The translations under genes and the position numbers were made by a program. DNA of 64,000 nucleotides from Rhizobiales bacterium CCH3-A5 (GTDB lineage: Bacteria; Pseudomonadota; Alphaproteobacteria; Rhizobiales; Beijerinckiaceae). The DNA is taken from the NCBI GenBank assembly GCA_001556025.1, contig LSIB01000021.1, positions 1-64,000 on the forward strand, read 5' to 3'. Under the pieces are notes generated by a model. The model searched no databases. It was not told where the DNA came from and worked only from the letters and a program-made list of their open reading frames with translations. Positions within the stretch are counted from its first letter, which is position 1; the number at the start of each line of letters is the position of its first letter. Shown here in pieces: positions 46,218 to 56,322 of the stretch.

Positions 46218-47629
46218 GCCGCCGCTCCCCGCACGGCGCGGGCATGCGCGCGGATGAAATTCTCGAGCCTCGTCTGGTCGTTCGGCATTGGCGTGAAACG
46301 CTCCCTGCGGTCCATCAAATCGGCAAGATGGGCCGGCAGCGCGGGTGTGACGCCGCTGGCGGCTTTCACGGCGGCCGGGAACTTTGCGGGATGAGCGGTT
46401 CCGAGCACGATCATCGGCGTCGCCGGGTCGCGTTCGAGCCCCTCGCGCGCGGCCGCGACGCCGATCGCGGTATGCGGATCGAGCAGATAGCCGGCTTGCG
46501 CCCACGTCGCGCCGATCTCGCCCGCCACCTTCGCCTCGTCGATCGCGGTCGCGTCGAATTCGGCGCGGATGCGCGCGAGCGGCTCAGGGCTGATCTCGAA
46601 ACGGCCCGATTGCTTCAGCGAGTCCATCAGACCACGGATCGCCGCGCCGTCGCGCCCATGCGCATCGAACAGCAGCCGCTCGAAATTCGACGAGATCTGG
46701 ATGTCCATCGAGGGCGAGGTCGTGGCATGGACGCCGCGCATCTCGTAGACGCCGTCCGCGAGCGTCCGCGCCAGGATGTCGTTGCTGTTGGTGCCGATCA
46801 GGAAACGCTCGACCGGAAGTCCCATGCGCTTGGCGACATAGCCCGCCAGCACGTCGCCGAAATTGCCGGTGGGCACCGAAAACGAGACTTTTCGGCCCGG
46901 CGCGCCGAGCGTCACGGCCGAGGTGAAGTAATAGACCACCTGCGCTGCGATCCGGGCCCAGTTGATCGAATTGACCCCCGAGAGGCCGATCTCGTCGCGG
47001 AAGGCGTGATGGTTGAACATCGCCTTGAGCAGGTTCTGGCAGTCGTCGAAGGTTCCGTCGATCGCTATGGCGTGGACGTTGTCCGCCTCCACCGTGGTCA
47101 TCTGCCGGCGCTGCACGTCCGAGACGCGGCCCTGCGGGTAGAGGATGAAGACATCGACGTTCTTCAGGCCCTTGAAGGCGTCGATGGCGGCTCCGCCCGT
47201 GTCGCCGGAGGTCGCGCCAACGATGGTGGCCCGCGCCCCACGCAGCGTCAGCACATGGTCCATCAGCCGCCCGAGCAACTGCATCGCCACGTCCTTGAAG
47301 GCGAGCGTCGGGCCATGGAAGAGTTCGAGAACGAACAGGTTGTCGTCCAACTGTGTCAACGGGCAGACGGCCGGATGCCGGAAGCTCGCGTAGGCGTCGC
47401 CGATCATCTCCGACAGCGCCTTGCCCTCGATATCGCCATCGCTCAGCGCGCCGAGCACGCGCTGCGCCACCTGCGCGTAGGACTTGCCGGCGAAGCCCGC
47501 GATCTCGTCCGCGCTCAGCGTGGGAAAGCTCTTGGGCACATAAAGCCCGCCATCGCGGGCGAGCCCCGCCAGCAGCGCGTCGGAGAAGGAGAGGGCAGGG
47601 GCCTCGCCCCGTGTGGAGATGTGAAGCAC
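46214..47629 (-). CDS. thrC: Threonine synthase ThrC
   Basis: A PLP enzyme converting O-phosphohomoserine to threonine. The 471-residue protein begins with the family N-terminus HISTRGEAPALSFSDALL. It has the PLP lysine Lys112 in PTLAFKDVAMQ, VGATSGDTGGAAIDAFKG and VPTGNFGDVLAGYVAKRMG. The start is GTG at 47629, since the upstream open frame (to 47734) runs into the SURF1 gene. It overlaps the M16 gene by four bases. Confidence 0.96.
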   Translation of the reverse strand: MLHISTRGEAPALSFSDALLAGLARDGGLYVPKSFPTLSADEIAGFAGKSYAQVAQRVLGALSDGDIEGKALSEMIGDAYASFRHPAVCPLTQLDDNLFVLELFHGPTLAFKDVAMQLLGRLMDHVLTLRGARATIVGATSGDTGGAAIDAFKGLKNVDVFILYPQGRVSDVQRRQMTTVEADNVHAIAIDGTFDDCQNLLKAMFNHHAFRDEIGLSGVNSINWARIAAQVVYYFTSAVTLGAPGRKVSFSVPTGNFGDVLAGYVAKRMGLPVERFLIGTNSNDILARTLADGVYEMRGVHATTSPSMDIQISSNFERLLFDAHGRDGAAIRGLMDSLKQSGRFEISPEPLARIRAEFDATAIDEAKVAGEIGATWAQAGYLLDPHTAIGVAAAREGLERDPATPMIVLGTAHPAKFPAAVKAASGVTPALPAHLADLMDRRERFTPMPNDQTRLENFIRAHARAVRGAAA

Positions 47630-47700
47630 GGCGAAAGGGTCTCGGGTGGGCGTGGGTTTTGCTATAGGCCGCTTGGCGGGTTTGGGCAAAGCCGATGCGC

Positions 47701-48480
47701 TCAGACGGCGGATGCCGGCTTTCGCCCTTGCCACGCCCAGGCGCCGAAAACGCCCATGAGCGTCAGCGCCAGCCCGAACCAGGTCAGAGCGTAGGACAAG
47801 TGGTTGTCGGGAATGCGCCCGATCAGCTCTTTCGCGTCGATGCCGGCGGGCGGCGTCATGCCGTCGCCGACGCGCTCGGCTTCCAGATAGAACGCCGCGA
47901 CCGGGCCGATGCCGAGCGAGGCCGCGATTCCCGTCGGATCGCGCGTGTAGAACTCGCGCCGAGCCGGTAGGTCGGCGGGCGTGAAGGAGCCGCGCGTCTC
48001 AGGCGCGCGCAGATAGCCTGTGATGATCGCAGGCCCCGTCGCGGGCGAGATCTGCCCGAGTCGGCGTTCGGGAACGAAACCGCGATTGACGAGAACGACC
48101 CCGCCATCCTCCAGCCGGAAACCCTGAAAGATCCAGCGGCCGAAACCCGAGAGCTGGCGCGTGCCCGGCCCGCCCGAGGCGATGGTGGTGCGCACGCTTG
48201 CGAAGGGGCCGTCGATGAAGGCCCCGCGCGCCTGCACGCGGGTCAGGTCGAGCGCCGCGGGGTCGAGGCCGGGCCACGTCGAGGCCGCCGGCATCGCGGC
48301 CGGCGCGCCCGCAGCTTGCGCCTCAAGCCTGTCGATGAAGGCGCGCTTCTCGCCCATCCGCAGGAGTTGCCAGCTTCCGAGCATGGCGAGCACGGCGACG
48401 CCGATGATGGTCAGCAGCGCCGGCCAGAGCAGGCGGGGGCGGCCGGGAGATGTATCGCGCGTTGCGGCGGCTTCGCTCAT
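47701..48480 (-). CDS. SURF1 family cytochrome oxidase assembly protein
   Basis: A 259-residue membrane protein with one helix at each end (about 18-38 and 235-254) and a periplasmic domain between. It has the SURF1 pattern LGSWQLLRMGEKRAFIDRL, VLVNRGFVPERR and YALTWFGLALTL. SURF1 helps insert heme a into subunit I. It starts within the stop of the DUF983 gene (ATGA) and completes the oxidase cluster. Confidence 0.95.
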   Translation of the reverse strand: MSEAAATRDTSPGRPRLLWPALLTIIGVAVLAMLGSWQLLRMGEKRAFIDRLEAQAAGAPAAMPAASTWPGLDPAALDLTRVQARGAFIDGPFASVRTTIASGGPGTRQLSGFGRWIFQGFRLEDGGVVLVNRGFVPERRLGQISPATGPAIITGYLRAPETRGSFTPADLPARREFYTRDPTGIAASLGIGPVAAFYLEAERVGDGMTPPAGIDAKELIGRIPDNHLSYALTWFGLALTLMGVFGAWAWQGRKPASAV

Positions 48481-48854
48481 CGCTTGTCCAGCCTGCCTTC
48501 CTCGGCCTTGTTGGCATATTGCAGCGCGACCGCCAGCCCCTTCATCGGCCGCAGCATGGCGAGGCAGACGACGACCGAGAGCGGCAGCCAGATCGCCAGA
48601 TGCAGCCAGATCGGCGGCTCATAGGCGATCTCGACATAGAGCGCAGCGCCCAGCACAGCAAACCCCGAGATCAGCATGATGAACACGGCCGGCCCGTCGG
48701 CGGAGTCGGCAAAAGTGAAATCGAGCCCGCAGGCCGAGCATGACGGCCGGACCTTCAGGAAGCCCTCGAACAACCGGCCCTCGCCGCAGCGCGGGCAGCG
48801 GCCGGCCATGCCGGTCTTCCAGGGCGAGGGCAGGGGCGCGTGATCGTCGGCCAT
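48477..48854 (-). CDS. DUF983 family protein
   Basis: A 125-residue protein with an N-terminal zinc-ribbon-like part (GRCPRCGEG and CSACGLDF) followed by two membrane helices (about 55-75 and 80-105). DUF983 genes regularly lie between ctaE and SURF1 in alphaproteobacteria; an oxidase-assembly role is inferred. The start at 48854 was set by GGAGG five bases upstream. The longer open frame upstream is only a repeat element. Confidence 0.9.
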   Translation of the reverse strand: MADDHAPLPSPWKTGMAGRCPRCGEGRLFEGFLKVRPSCSACGLDFTFADSADGPAVFIMLISGFAVLGAALYVEIAYEPPIWLHLAIWLPLSVVVCLAMLRPMKGLAVALQYANKAEEGRLDKR

Positions 48855-48868
48855 GATAGCCTCCATAT

Positions 48869-48913
48869 GCATGATGCCGAAAAGTGGAAGCCGGCTTTCG
48901 GAGATCATCATGC
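48869..48913. repeat. Dispersed palindromic repeat, family B, copy 2
   Basis: An inverted repeat GCATGAT / ATCATGC encloses CCGAAA and TTTCGG, 45 bases in all. It is the same arrangement as the element near 44.85 kb. It lies in the spacer between ctaE and the DUF983 gene, just before the DUF983 ribosome binding site. Confidence 0.75.
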
Positions 48914-48973
48914 GCATAAAGCACAAAGGCGGCCGCGAGGCCGCCTTTGCCGATTATCGCAGTTGGCGTTCGC

Positions 48974-49837
48974 TCAGTGCGCCGCGCCTGCAGCCGGGCC
49001 CGCGCCCCAGACATAGATCGCGGCGAACAGGAACAGCCAGACCACGTCGACGAAGTGCCAGTACCAGGCGGCGAACTCGAAGCCGAGATGCTGCTCTGGT
49101 TTGAAGTGGCCGAGATAGGCCCGGTAGAGGCAGATCGCGAGGAAGATCGTGCCGATGAAAACGTGGAAACCGTGGAAGCCGGTCGCCATGAAGAAGGTCG
49201 CGCCATAGATATGGCCCGAAAAGGCGAAGGCAGCATGCCCGTATTCGTAGATCTGGCAGATCGTGAACAGGATGCCGAGGATCACGGTCAGCCACAGGCC
49301 CTGCTTCAGGCCCTCGCGGTCGCCATGGATCAGCGCGTGATGGGCCCAGGTCACGGTCGTGCCCGAGGTCAGCAGGATCAATGTGTTTAGCAGCGGCAGG
49401 TGCCAGGGGTCGAAGGTGGCGATCCCCTTGGGCGGCCAGACGCCGCCGGTGAACTCCTGTCGCGTGTAGTTGATCGCTTCGCCGGCATAGAGGCTGGCGT
49501 CGAAATAGGCCCAGAACCAGGCGACGAAGAACATCACCTCGGAGGCGATGAACATCAGCATGCCGTAGCGGTGATGGATCTGGACGACGCGGGTATGGTG
49601 GCCCTCGTGCTCGGCCTCGCGCACCACGTCCATCCACCAGGCCAGCATGGTGTAGAGCACGCCGAGTAGGCCGACGCCGAAGACGAGCGGGCCGAGCTTC
49701 ATGCCGCCCAGCGTCATCGCCTTCATCCACATCACCGCGCCGATCGCCATCGTCGTCGCGCTGGTCGCGCCGACGATCGGCCACGGGCTCGGATCGACGA
49801 GGTGGTAGTCGTGGTTCTTGGTATGGGCCCCGGCCAT
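48974..49837 (-). CDS. ctaE: Cytochrome c oxidase subunit III
   Basis: A 287-residue membrane protein with seven helices, subunit III of the aa3-type oxidase. Landmarks are HDYHLVDPSPWPI, MFFVAWFWAYFDASLY, GTTVTWAHHALIHGDR, ATGFHGFHVFIGTIFL and HFVDVVWLFLFAAIYVWG. Subunit III holds lipids and maintains proton uptake by the D pathway. It follows ctaG. Confidence 0.97.
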   Translation of the reverse strand: MAGAHTKNHDYHLVDPSPWPIVGATSATTMAIGAVMWMKAMTLGGMKLGPLVFGVGLLGVLYTMLAWWMDVVREAEHEGHHTRVVQIHHRYGMLMFIASEVMFFVAWFWAYFDASLYAGEAINYTRQEFTGGVWPPKGIATFDPWHLPLLNTLILLTSGTTVTWAHHALIHGDREGLKQGLWLTVILGILFTICQIYEYGHAAFAFSGHIYGATFFMATGFHGFHVFIGTIFLAICLYRAYLGHFKPEQHLGFEFAAWYWHFVDVVWLFLFAAIYVWGAGPAAGAAH

Positions 49838-49888
49838 CGTCTTGGTCTCCGCGTCCGACGTCTTTTCAGCGCGCTTATGCGCCGTTGT

Positions 49889-50515
49889 TTACAGGTTCGA
49901 TTTGCCCGCGTCACCCGTCACCGCGCCGGCCTTCACCTCGGTGACGGGCTGGCCCGCCTTGGAGGGGAAGTAGGTGTAGGACAGGGTGAGCGACTTGATG
50001 CCGTCGAGATCGCGGTTCCTGGCGATCTCGGGGTCGATGTAGAACACCACCGGCGCCTCCAGGCTCTCGCCCGGCTGCAGCGTATGCTCGGTGAAGCAGA
50101 AACACTGGATCTTGACGAAATGCGCCGCCGCCCGCTCGGGTTGGACGTTGAAGGTCGCGATCCCGGTCGAGGCGCGGTTGGCGCGGTTGGTGATCTTGTA
50201 GAACACCGTCTTCGTCTCGCCGACGCGGAGCGCAATCTCCGGACTCTCCGGCTCGAAGCGCCAGCCGAGAGCGGGTGCGACATTGGCGTCGAAGCGAACG
50301 GAAACCGTCCGGTCGAGGATCTGGCCCGCGCCGGCGGTGCCGGCCTGTTCCGTCGCGATGCGCGGCGTGCCGCCGAAGCCGGTCGCCTTGCAGAACATGT
50401 CGTAGAGCGGCACCGCCGCGAAGGACAGGCCCGTCATCCCCATGACGACGCCGGCGCAGATCAGTGCGGTGCGTTTGGCGGCGAGCGCTTGCGTCGATGT
50501 CTGCGCGCTCGCCAT
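49889..50515 (-). CDS. ctaG: Cytochrome c oxidase assembly protein CtaG/Cox11
   Basis: A 208-residue copper chaperone that inserts CuB into subunit I, anchored in the membrane by one N-terminal helix with a periplasmic domain. The copper-binding CFCF motif is visible in KIQCFCFTEH, and the phrase AVPLYDMFC follows the helix. GTG and ATG codons are adjacent at the start; the ATG at 50515 was used, overlapping the upstream stop by one base (TGATG). Confidence 0.96.
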   Translation of the reverse strand: MASAQTSTQALAAKRTALICAGVVMGMTGLSFAAVPLYDMFCKATGFGGTPRIATEQAGTAGAGQILDRTVSVRFDANVAPALGWRFEPESPEIALRVGETKTVFYKITNRANRASTGIATFNVQPERAAAHFVKIQCFCFTEHTLQPGESLEAPVVFYIDPEIARNRDLDGIKSLTLSYTYFPSKAGQPVTEVKAGAVTGDAGKSNL

Positions 50516-50682
50516 CACAGCGGCCTGTTCATGATGGCGGGGCCGGTCTTCACCAGCGTCACCACGAAGAAGAAGAGGACAAGCCCGACCAGCACGAAAG
50601 CCAGCGCGACCGAGCGACGCCTGCGCCGGGCCATGTCCTCCGGCGAGAAGGCGACGACCGGCCTGTTGCCGTTCTCGCTCAT
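50515..50682 (-). CDS. Small membrane protein of the oxidase cluster (CoxF-like)
   Basis: A 55-residue protein with a basic N-terminal part ([10 protein letters not shown]) and one membrane helix ([20 protein letters not shown]). Small single-helix ORFs of this kind lie between ctaB and ctaG in many alphaproteobacteria and have been called CoxF. A role in oxidase assembly or stability is inferred. It starts within the ctaB stop (ATGA) and its stop overlaps the ctaG start. Confidence 0.85.
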   Translation of the reverse strand: MSENGNRPVVAFSPEDMARRRRRSVALAFVLVGLVLFFFVVTLVKTGPAIMNRPL

Positions 50683-51635
50683 CCGATCACCTTCGGCAGC
50701 GCCCACATCAGGCCGAGGCTGTTCTCGGCCAGCAACACGGCGAAGAGCAGGAAGAGATAAAGGATCGAGAAGCCGAACAGCGCATGGCAGGCCTTGTAGG
50801 CGGCCTCGCCCTCGCTGACGCGCAGCACTCTCACCGACAGCGCGATCATGGCGAGGCCTGTCACGACCGAAACGACGAGATAGGCCAGACCGGCAAAGCC
50901 CATCAGCGCCGGCAGCACGGCGACAGGGGCCATGACGAGCGAGTAGGCGAGGATCTGGCGGCGCGTCGCGGCAGGGCCTGCGACATTGGGCAGCATCGGC
51001 ACGCCGGCCCGCGCGTAATCCTGCGCCTTGACCAGCGCCAGCGCCCAGAAATGCGGCGGCGTCCACAGGAAGATGATGGCGAAAAGTACCAGTGAATGGA
51101 GGCCGAAATTGCCGGTCACGACGGCCTCGCCGATCATCGGCGGAAACGCGCCGGCCGCGCCGCCGATCACGATGTTCTGCGAGGTCGAGCGCTTCAGCCA
51201 CATCGAGTAGACCACGGCGTAGAAGAAGATCGTGAAGGTGAGCATCGCCGCAGCCAGCAGGTTGGCGACGAGGCCGAGCACGATCACCGAGCCGACCGCG
51301 AGCGTGAGCCCGAAGGCCAGCGCCTCCGAGGGCAGCACGCGGCCGCCGGGAATCGGCCGCTTGGCGGTGCGCGTCATCAGCGCGTCGATATCGGCGTCCC
51401 ACCACATGTTCAGGCAGCCCGATGCGCCCGCTCCGACCGCGATCGCGATCAGCGCCGCGAGCCCGATCACCGGGTGGACCGCGCCCGGCGCCGTCGCCAT
51501 TCCGCCCAGCGCGGTGACGACGACGAGGAACATCACGCGCGGCTTGAGCAGGGCGAAGAAGTCGCGCGCCTCGGCGGTCGAGGTCAGCGCGACGCCCTCG
51601 GAGCGGGTCTCGATGGTGTCGAACGCAGCGGACAT
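50679..51635 (-). CDS. ctaB: Protoheme IX farnesyltransferase (heme o synthase) CtaB
   Basis: Makes heme o from heme b and farnesyl diphosphate, a precursor of heme a. The 318-residue protein has about nine membrane helices. Its Asp-rich motif [15 protein letters not shown] matches the UbiA superfamily, and [14 protein letters not shown] lies in the second half. Start at 51635, 153 bases downstream of the ctaD stop. Confidence 0.97.
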   Translation of the reverse strand: MSAAFDTIETRSEGVALTSTAEARDFFALLKPRVMFLVVVTALGGMATAPGAVHPVIGLAALIAIAVGAGASGCLNMWWDADIDALMTRTAKRPIPGGRVLPSEALAFGLTLAVGSVIVLGLVANLLAAAMLTFTIFFYAVVYSMWLKRSTSQNIVIGGAAGAFPPMIGEAVVTGNFGLHSLVLFAIIFLWTPPHFWALALVKAQDYARAGVPMLPNVAGPAATRRQILAYSLVMAPVAVLPALMGFAGLAYLVVSVVTGLAMIALSVRVLRVSEGEAAYKACHALFGFSILYLFLLFAVLLAENSLGLMWALPKVIG

Positions 51636-51751
51636 CTGGATACGGGGTCTCGTGTCTTTAAGGCCGCGCCACAGGCGCGAGGTCGAGGGGAAGCGGCGCT
51701 ATGCCGCCCGTCGCCGGAACGCCCTTTGCTCAGGCGCTCTGGAGAGGGGCG

Positions 51752-51779
51752 GCGGCGGGCCGATGATCGGCCCACCGCC
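51752..51779 (-). terminator. Possible hairpin after ctaD
   Basis: GGGCCGAT and ATCGGCCC form an inverted repeat extended by GGCGGC/CCGCC-like flanks, just past the ctaD stop. No T-run is present, so transcription probably continues into ctaB in part. Confidence 0.35.
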
Positions 51780-51788
51780 TGATGTCGA

Positions 51789-53453
<1,665 letters not shown>

Positions 53454-53491
53454 TCAGTGTCGGTGCGGGCCGCGCCGGCCCGCCGGATGGA

Positions 53492-54382
53492 TCAGTCCCG
53501 GGAGGCCGCGACCTTGCCGGCGGCGTCCGTGGCGTTGGCGTACTTCTGCTTCGATTCGGCGAGCCAGGCGGCATAGCGCTCGGCGCTGACGACGCGGAAC
53601 GCGATCGGCATATAGGCGTGGTTCTGCCCGCAGATGAACGAGCACTGCCCGTAATAGATGCCTTCGCGGTCGGCCTTGAACCAGGTCTCGTTAAGCCGGC
53701 CCGGAATGGCGTCGATCTTCACGCCGAAGGAGGGCACGGTGAATTTGTGGATGACGTCGGCGGCGGTGACCTGCACGCGCACCACCTTGCCGACCGGCAC
53801 GACAGCCTCATTGTCGACGGCGAGCAGCTTCGGTGCTTCGGCGGCGGCGATCTTGTTGGTCTTGATCGCCTCGGCGCGCTGCGTCTCGTCGAGCATGATC
53901 GAGTCGAAGGTGAAGGCACCCGCATCCTGCGGATACTCGTAGGACCAGTACCACTGCTTGCCCGTCACCTTCACGGTGACGTCGGCCTGCGGAATCTCGA
54001 GCTGCAGCTTGAGCAGGCGGAAGGAGGGGATGGCGATCACGACGAGGATCAGGACCGGGATCACCGTCCAGGCCACTTCGAGCAGTGCGTTGTGCGTCGT
54101 CTTCGAGGGCGTCGGGTTGGCCTTCTCGTTGAAGCGCCAGGCGACGTAGATCAACAGCCCGAGCACGAAGATCGAGATGATGAAGATGATGACGTTCAGC
54201 CAGTCATGAAACCAGTTGATATAGGCCGCGACCTCGGTCACCGGGTTCTGCAGGTTGAGCTGCCAGGGCGAGGGCATGCCGGTCGCGGCCGAGGCGCTGC
54301 CGGTGACGAGGGTGGCCGCGAGGGCCGCACCAGCCAGGGCTGCCAGATGCTTGGCTGCAGGGTGCCTGCTCAAAAATCGCAT
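53492..54382 (-). CDS. ctaC: Cytochrome c oxidase subunit II
   Basis: The CuA-bearing subunit, 296 residues. It has a signal peptide (1-33), two membrane helices (about 62-84 and 103-125) and a periplasmic cupredoxin domain. CuA ligands are His212, Cys247, Cys251, His255 and Met258 (GQCSFICGQNHAYM). The position that is normally Glu in CSE(L/I)CG is Phe249, a departure from the usual Mg/Mn-linked residue. The start at 54382 was chosen to begin the signal peptide; the open frame goes 105 bases further up. Confidence 0.97.
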   Translation of the reverse strand: MRFLSRHPAAKHLAALAGAALAATLVTGSASAATGMPSPWQLNLQNPVTEVAAYINWFHDWLNVIIFIISIFVLGLLIYVAWRFNEKANPTPSKTTHNALLEVAWTVIPVLILVVIAIPSFRLLKLQLEIPQADVTVKVTGKQWYWSYEYPQDAGAFTFDSIMLDETQRAEAIKTNKIAAAEAPKLLAVDNEAVVPVGKVVRVQVTAADVIHKFTVPSFGVKIDAIPGRLNETWFKADREGIYYGQCSFICGQNHAYMPIAFRVVSAERYAAWLAESKQKYANATDAAGKVAASRD

Positions 54383-54776
54383 GGGTCCGACATCGCTCCT
54401 TATCGTGACGCTCGCGGCCCGCATCTCCCGGCATGGCCCAAGCGCGAGCGGGCGGCAGCCATGACGGCGCGCCCTGCTCTTCGGCATTGCGATAAATCAA
54501 AGATCACGCTTGCGCCAGTGGGGCAATGCGAGCCTTCCATGCGGGCCGTGCGGCATAATCGCGCGAGGCCGGAGCCGTTCGCCGGCGCGGCTTCGGCTCC
54601 GGAAACGGCCGCGAAACGGCTCTCTCCTTGACAGGGCACGGCCTGCATGGTCCCAACGCTGACATGATTTGACCCGGTTCTGCGCCCGTCTGGGTAGGGA
54701 CCGGCTTTCTGCCTGAATTCCGCCGTCCTGATCGGGAATGCGGGGACCGGCGTCGATTTGGGAGGTTAGGCCAGGC
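54383..54776. other. Intergenic region between ctaC and the IalB gene
   Basis: A 394-base spacer between two divergent genes. Open frames inside it are shadows. It holds one FNR/FixK-like site and presumably both promoters, but no clear -35/-10 pairs, repeats or RNA genes were seen. Confidence 0.6.
54487..54500 (-). promoter_or_regulatory. Weak FNR/FixK-like box upstream of ctaC
   Basis: TTGCG-ATAA-ATCAA: one half-site matches the FNR/FixK consensus TTGAT-N4-ATCAA exactly and the other at three of five positions. It lies about 105 bases before the ctaC start. Oxygen-linked control of the oxidase would make sense but is only inferred. Confidence 0.3.
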
Positions 54777-55322
54777 ATGGGCATCAGCATCGCACCCGCC
54801 TTGACGCGTGCGGCTCGCGCCTGCGGGATCGCCGTGTGCGGACTGGCCGCTTTCGGACTGGTTCTGGCCGGACTTGCCGGCCCGGCCTTTGCCCAGGGCG
54901 CCGTCAAGGCGACGCATGGCGACTGGCAGATGCGCTGCGAGGTGCCTCCCGGCGCCAAGGCCGAGCAATGCGCGCTGGTCCAGAACGTCGCGGCCGAGGA
55001 CCGGCCGAACCTGACGCTGCTGGTGATCGTGCTCAAGACCGCCGACCAGAAGAGCCGCCTCTTGCGCGTCGTCGCGCCGCTCGGCGTGCTGCTGCCGTCC
55101 GGCCTCGGCCTCAAGATCGACGACAAAGACATCGGCCGCGCCGGCTTCGTTCGCTGCCTGACCACGGGCTGCGTCGCCGAGGTCGTGATGGACGATGCGC
55201 TGACGACCCAGCTCAAGGCCGGCAAGAGCGCGACCTTCATCGTGTTTCAGACGCCCGAGGAGGGTGTCGGTATTCCCGTCTCGTTGACCGGATTCGGGCC
55301 CGGCGTGGAGAGCTTGCCGTGA
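54777..55322 (+). CDS. Invasion-associated locus B (IalB) family protein
   Basis: A 181-residue exported protein: signal peptide at about 1-40 (ACGIAVCGLAAFGLVLAGLA ending AFAQG), then an IalB-type domain starting THGDWQMRCEVPPGAK and containing CALVQN, RAGFVRCLTTGCVAEV. The family was named from Bartonella invasion but is common in free-living relatives, so virulence should not be assumed. The start at 54777 puts a GGAGG about 12 bases upstream. It overlaps the next gene by four bases. Confidence 0.9.
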   Translation: MGISIAPALTRAARACGIAVCGLAAFGLVLAGLAGPAFAQGAVKATHGDWQMRCEVPPGAKAEQCALVQNVAAEDRPNLTLLVIVLKTADQKSRLLRVVAPLGVLLPSGLGLKIDDKDIGRAGFVRCLTTGCVAEVVMDDALTTQLKAGKSATFIVFQTPEEGVGIPVSLTGFGPGVESLP

Positions 55323-55966
55323 CTGCGTTTTCACTCTCCCGGCCGTTCGGCCTTGTTGTTTCCCTGTTCTGCCTCGGTCTCGCCGGCTGCGGCTCGTCGG
55401 CGCCGTCCGCGCCGGGCGAATTGAGCACCACGCAGAAGCTGACCAATCTCTTCGTCTTCCAGTCGACCACGGTGCCCCAGCCGAGCGGGCGTCCGCGCGA
55501 GCGCGATCCCAACTGGGTCGATCCCCCGCCGGAGACCGAGGATGAGACCCTGTTCTGCCCGCAGGTCATCATCGCCGAGGGCGGGGCGGCGATCCGCGCC
55601 CAGTCCGGTCCCGACAGCGGCAGCCTGCGCCACCAGATCTCGATTCTCAACGTCGCCCGCGAATGTAGAGCCACGGGCGGCGGCGCCTTCACGCTCAAGG
55701 TCGGCGTCGAGGGCCGCGTTCTGCTCGGCCCGGCCGGCGGGGCGGGCAGTTACGGCGCGACGCTGACGACGCAGGTGCTGCGTGGGACGACTGTTGTCGC
55801 CCGCCGCAGCGCCCGCGTCGGGGCCACGATACCGTCGGGCCAGGGCGGGGCCGATTTCGTCCATATTGAGGATAACATCGTCGTGCCGGCAGGGGGCGGC
55901 GATGTCGAGATCATCGTCAGTCTCGGTCAGGGCGGCGCGACGCCTGCCCGCGCCCGCCGCAGATAG
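55319..55966 (+). CDS. Lipoprotein of unknown function coupled to ialB
   Basis: A 215-residue protein starting with GTG inside the IalB stop (GTGA). It has a lipoprotein signal (LVVSLFCLGLAGC with Cys27), then a linker and a beta-rich domain (VIIAEGGAAIRAQSG, LKVGVEGRVLLGPAG and IEDNIVVPAGGGDVEI). No named family is recognised with confidence. Coupling to ialB suggests that both act in the same envelope process. Confidence 0.8.
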   Translation: MTAFSLSRPFGLVVSLFCLGLAGCGSSAPSAPGELSTTQKLTNLFVFQSTTVPQPSGRPRERDPNWVDPPPETEDETLFCPQVIIAEGGAAIRAQSGPDSGSLRHQISILNVARECRATGGGAFTLKVGVEGRVLLGPAGGAGSYGATLTTQVLRGTTVVARRSARVGATIPSGQGGADFVHIEDNIVVPAGGGDVEIIVSLGQGGATPARARRR

Positions 55967-56065
55967 GCGCTGCGCGCAAAAAGTCACGGGACTGCCGCCA
56001 ATCGAGGCAGCGTCCCGATTGACTAAGCCCGTCCGTCTTGTATCTGTGCCGGCAGCCGCAACATC

Positions 56066-56268
56066 CCCGCGGGAGAGACCGGGTCCGGATCAGTCCGGAG
56101 CCGGCGCCGAAGGCGCAACCGCCCCGGAAACGCTCAGGCAAACGGACCGCGTGGGAACTGGCGCTCTGGAAAGTGGCGGAAGCAATTCCGCCCACCGACG
56201 GGTGTAACTCGTCTTCGGCTCGTTGGGCCGGGGCGGGGAAATCTCTCAGGTTCCAAGACAGAGGGGGC
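56066..56268 (+). ncRNA. Tandem glycine riboswitch
   Basis: Two consecutive glycine aptamers in the leader of gcvT. The first shows GGGAGAGACC, GCGCCGAAGGCGCAA and AAACGCTCAGGCAAA. The second shows the diverged CCGACGGGTGTAAC and GGGGAAATCTCTCAGG followed by AAGACAGAGGGG. Glycine binding usually turns on downstream gcv expression, which degrades excess glycine. The boundaries are approximate. The rest of the 55967-56322 spacer holds no gene. Confidence 0.9.
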
Positions 56269-56322
56269 GCGTTCCGGACACATCCGTCCGGGGCTTGCGC
56301 TTGACTCTGGAAGGGGCCCTGA

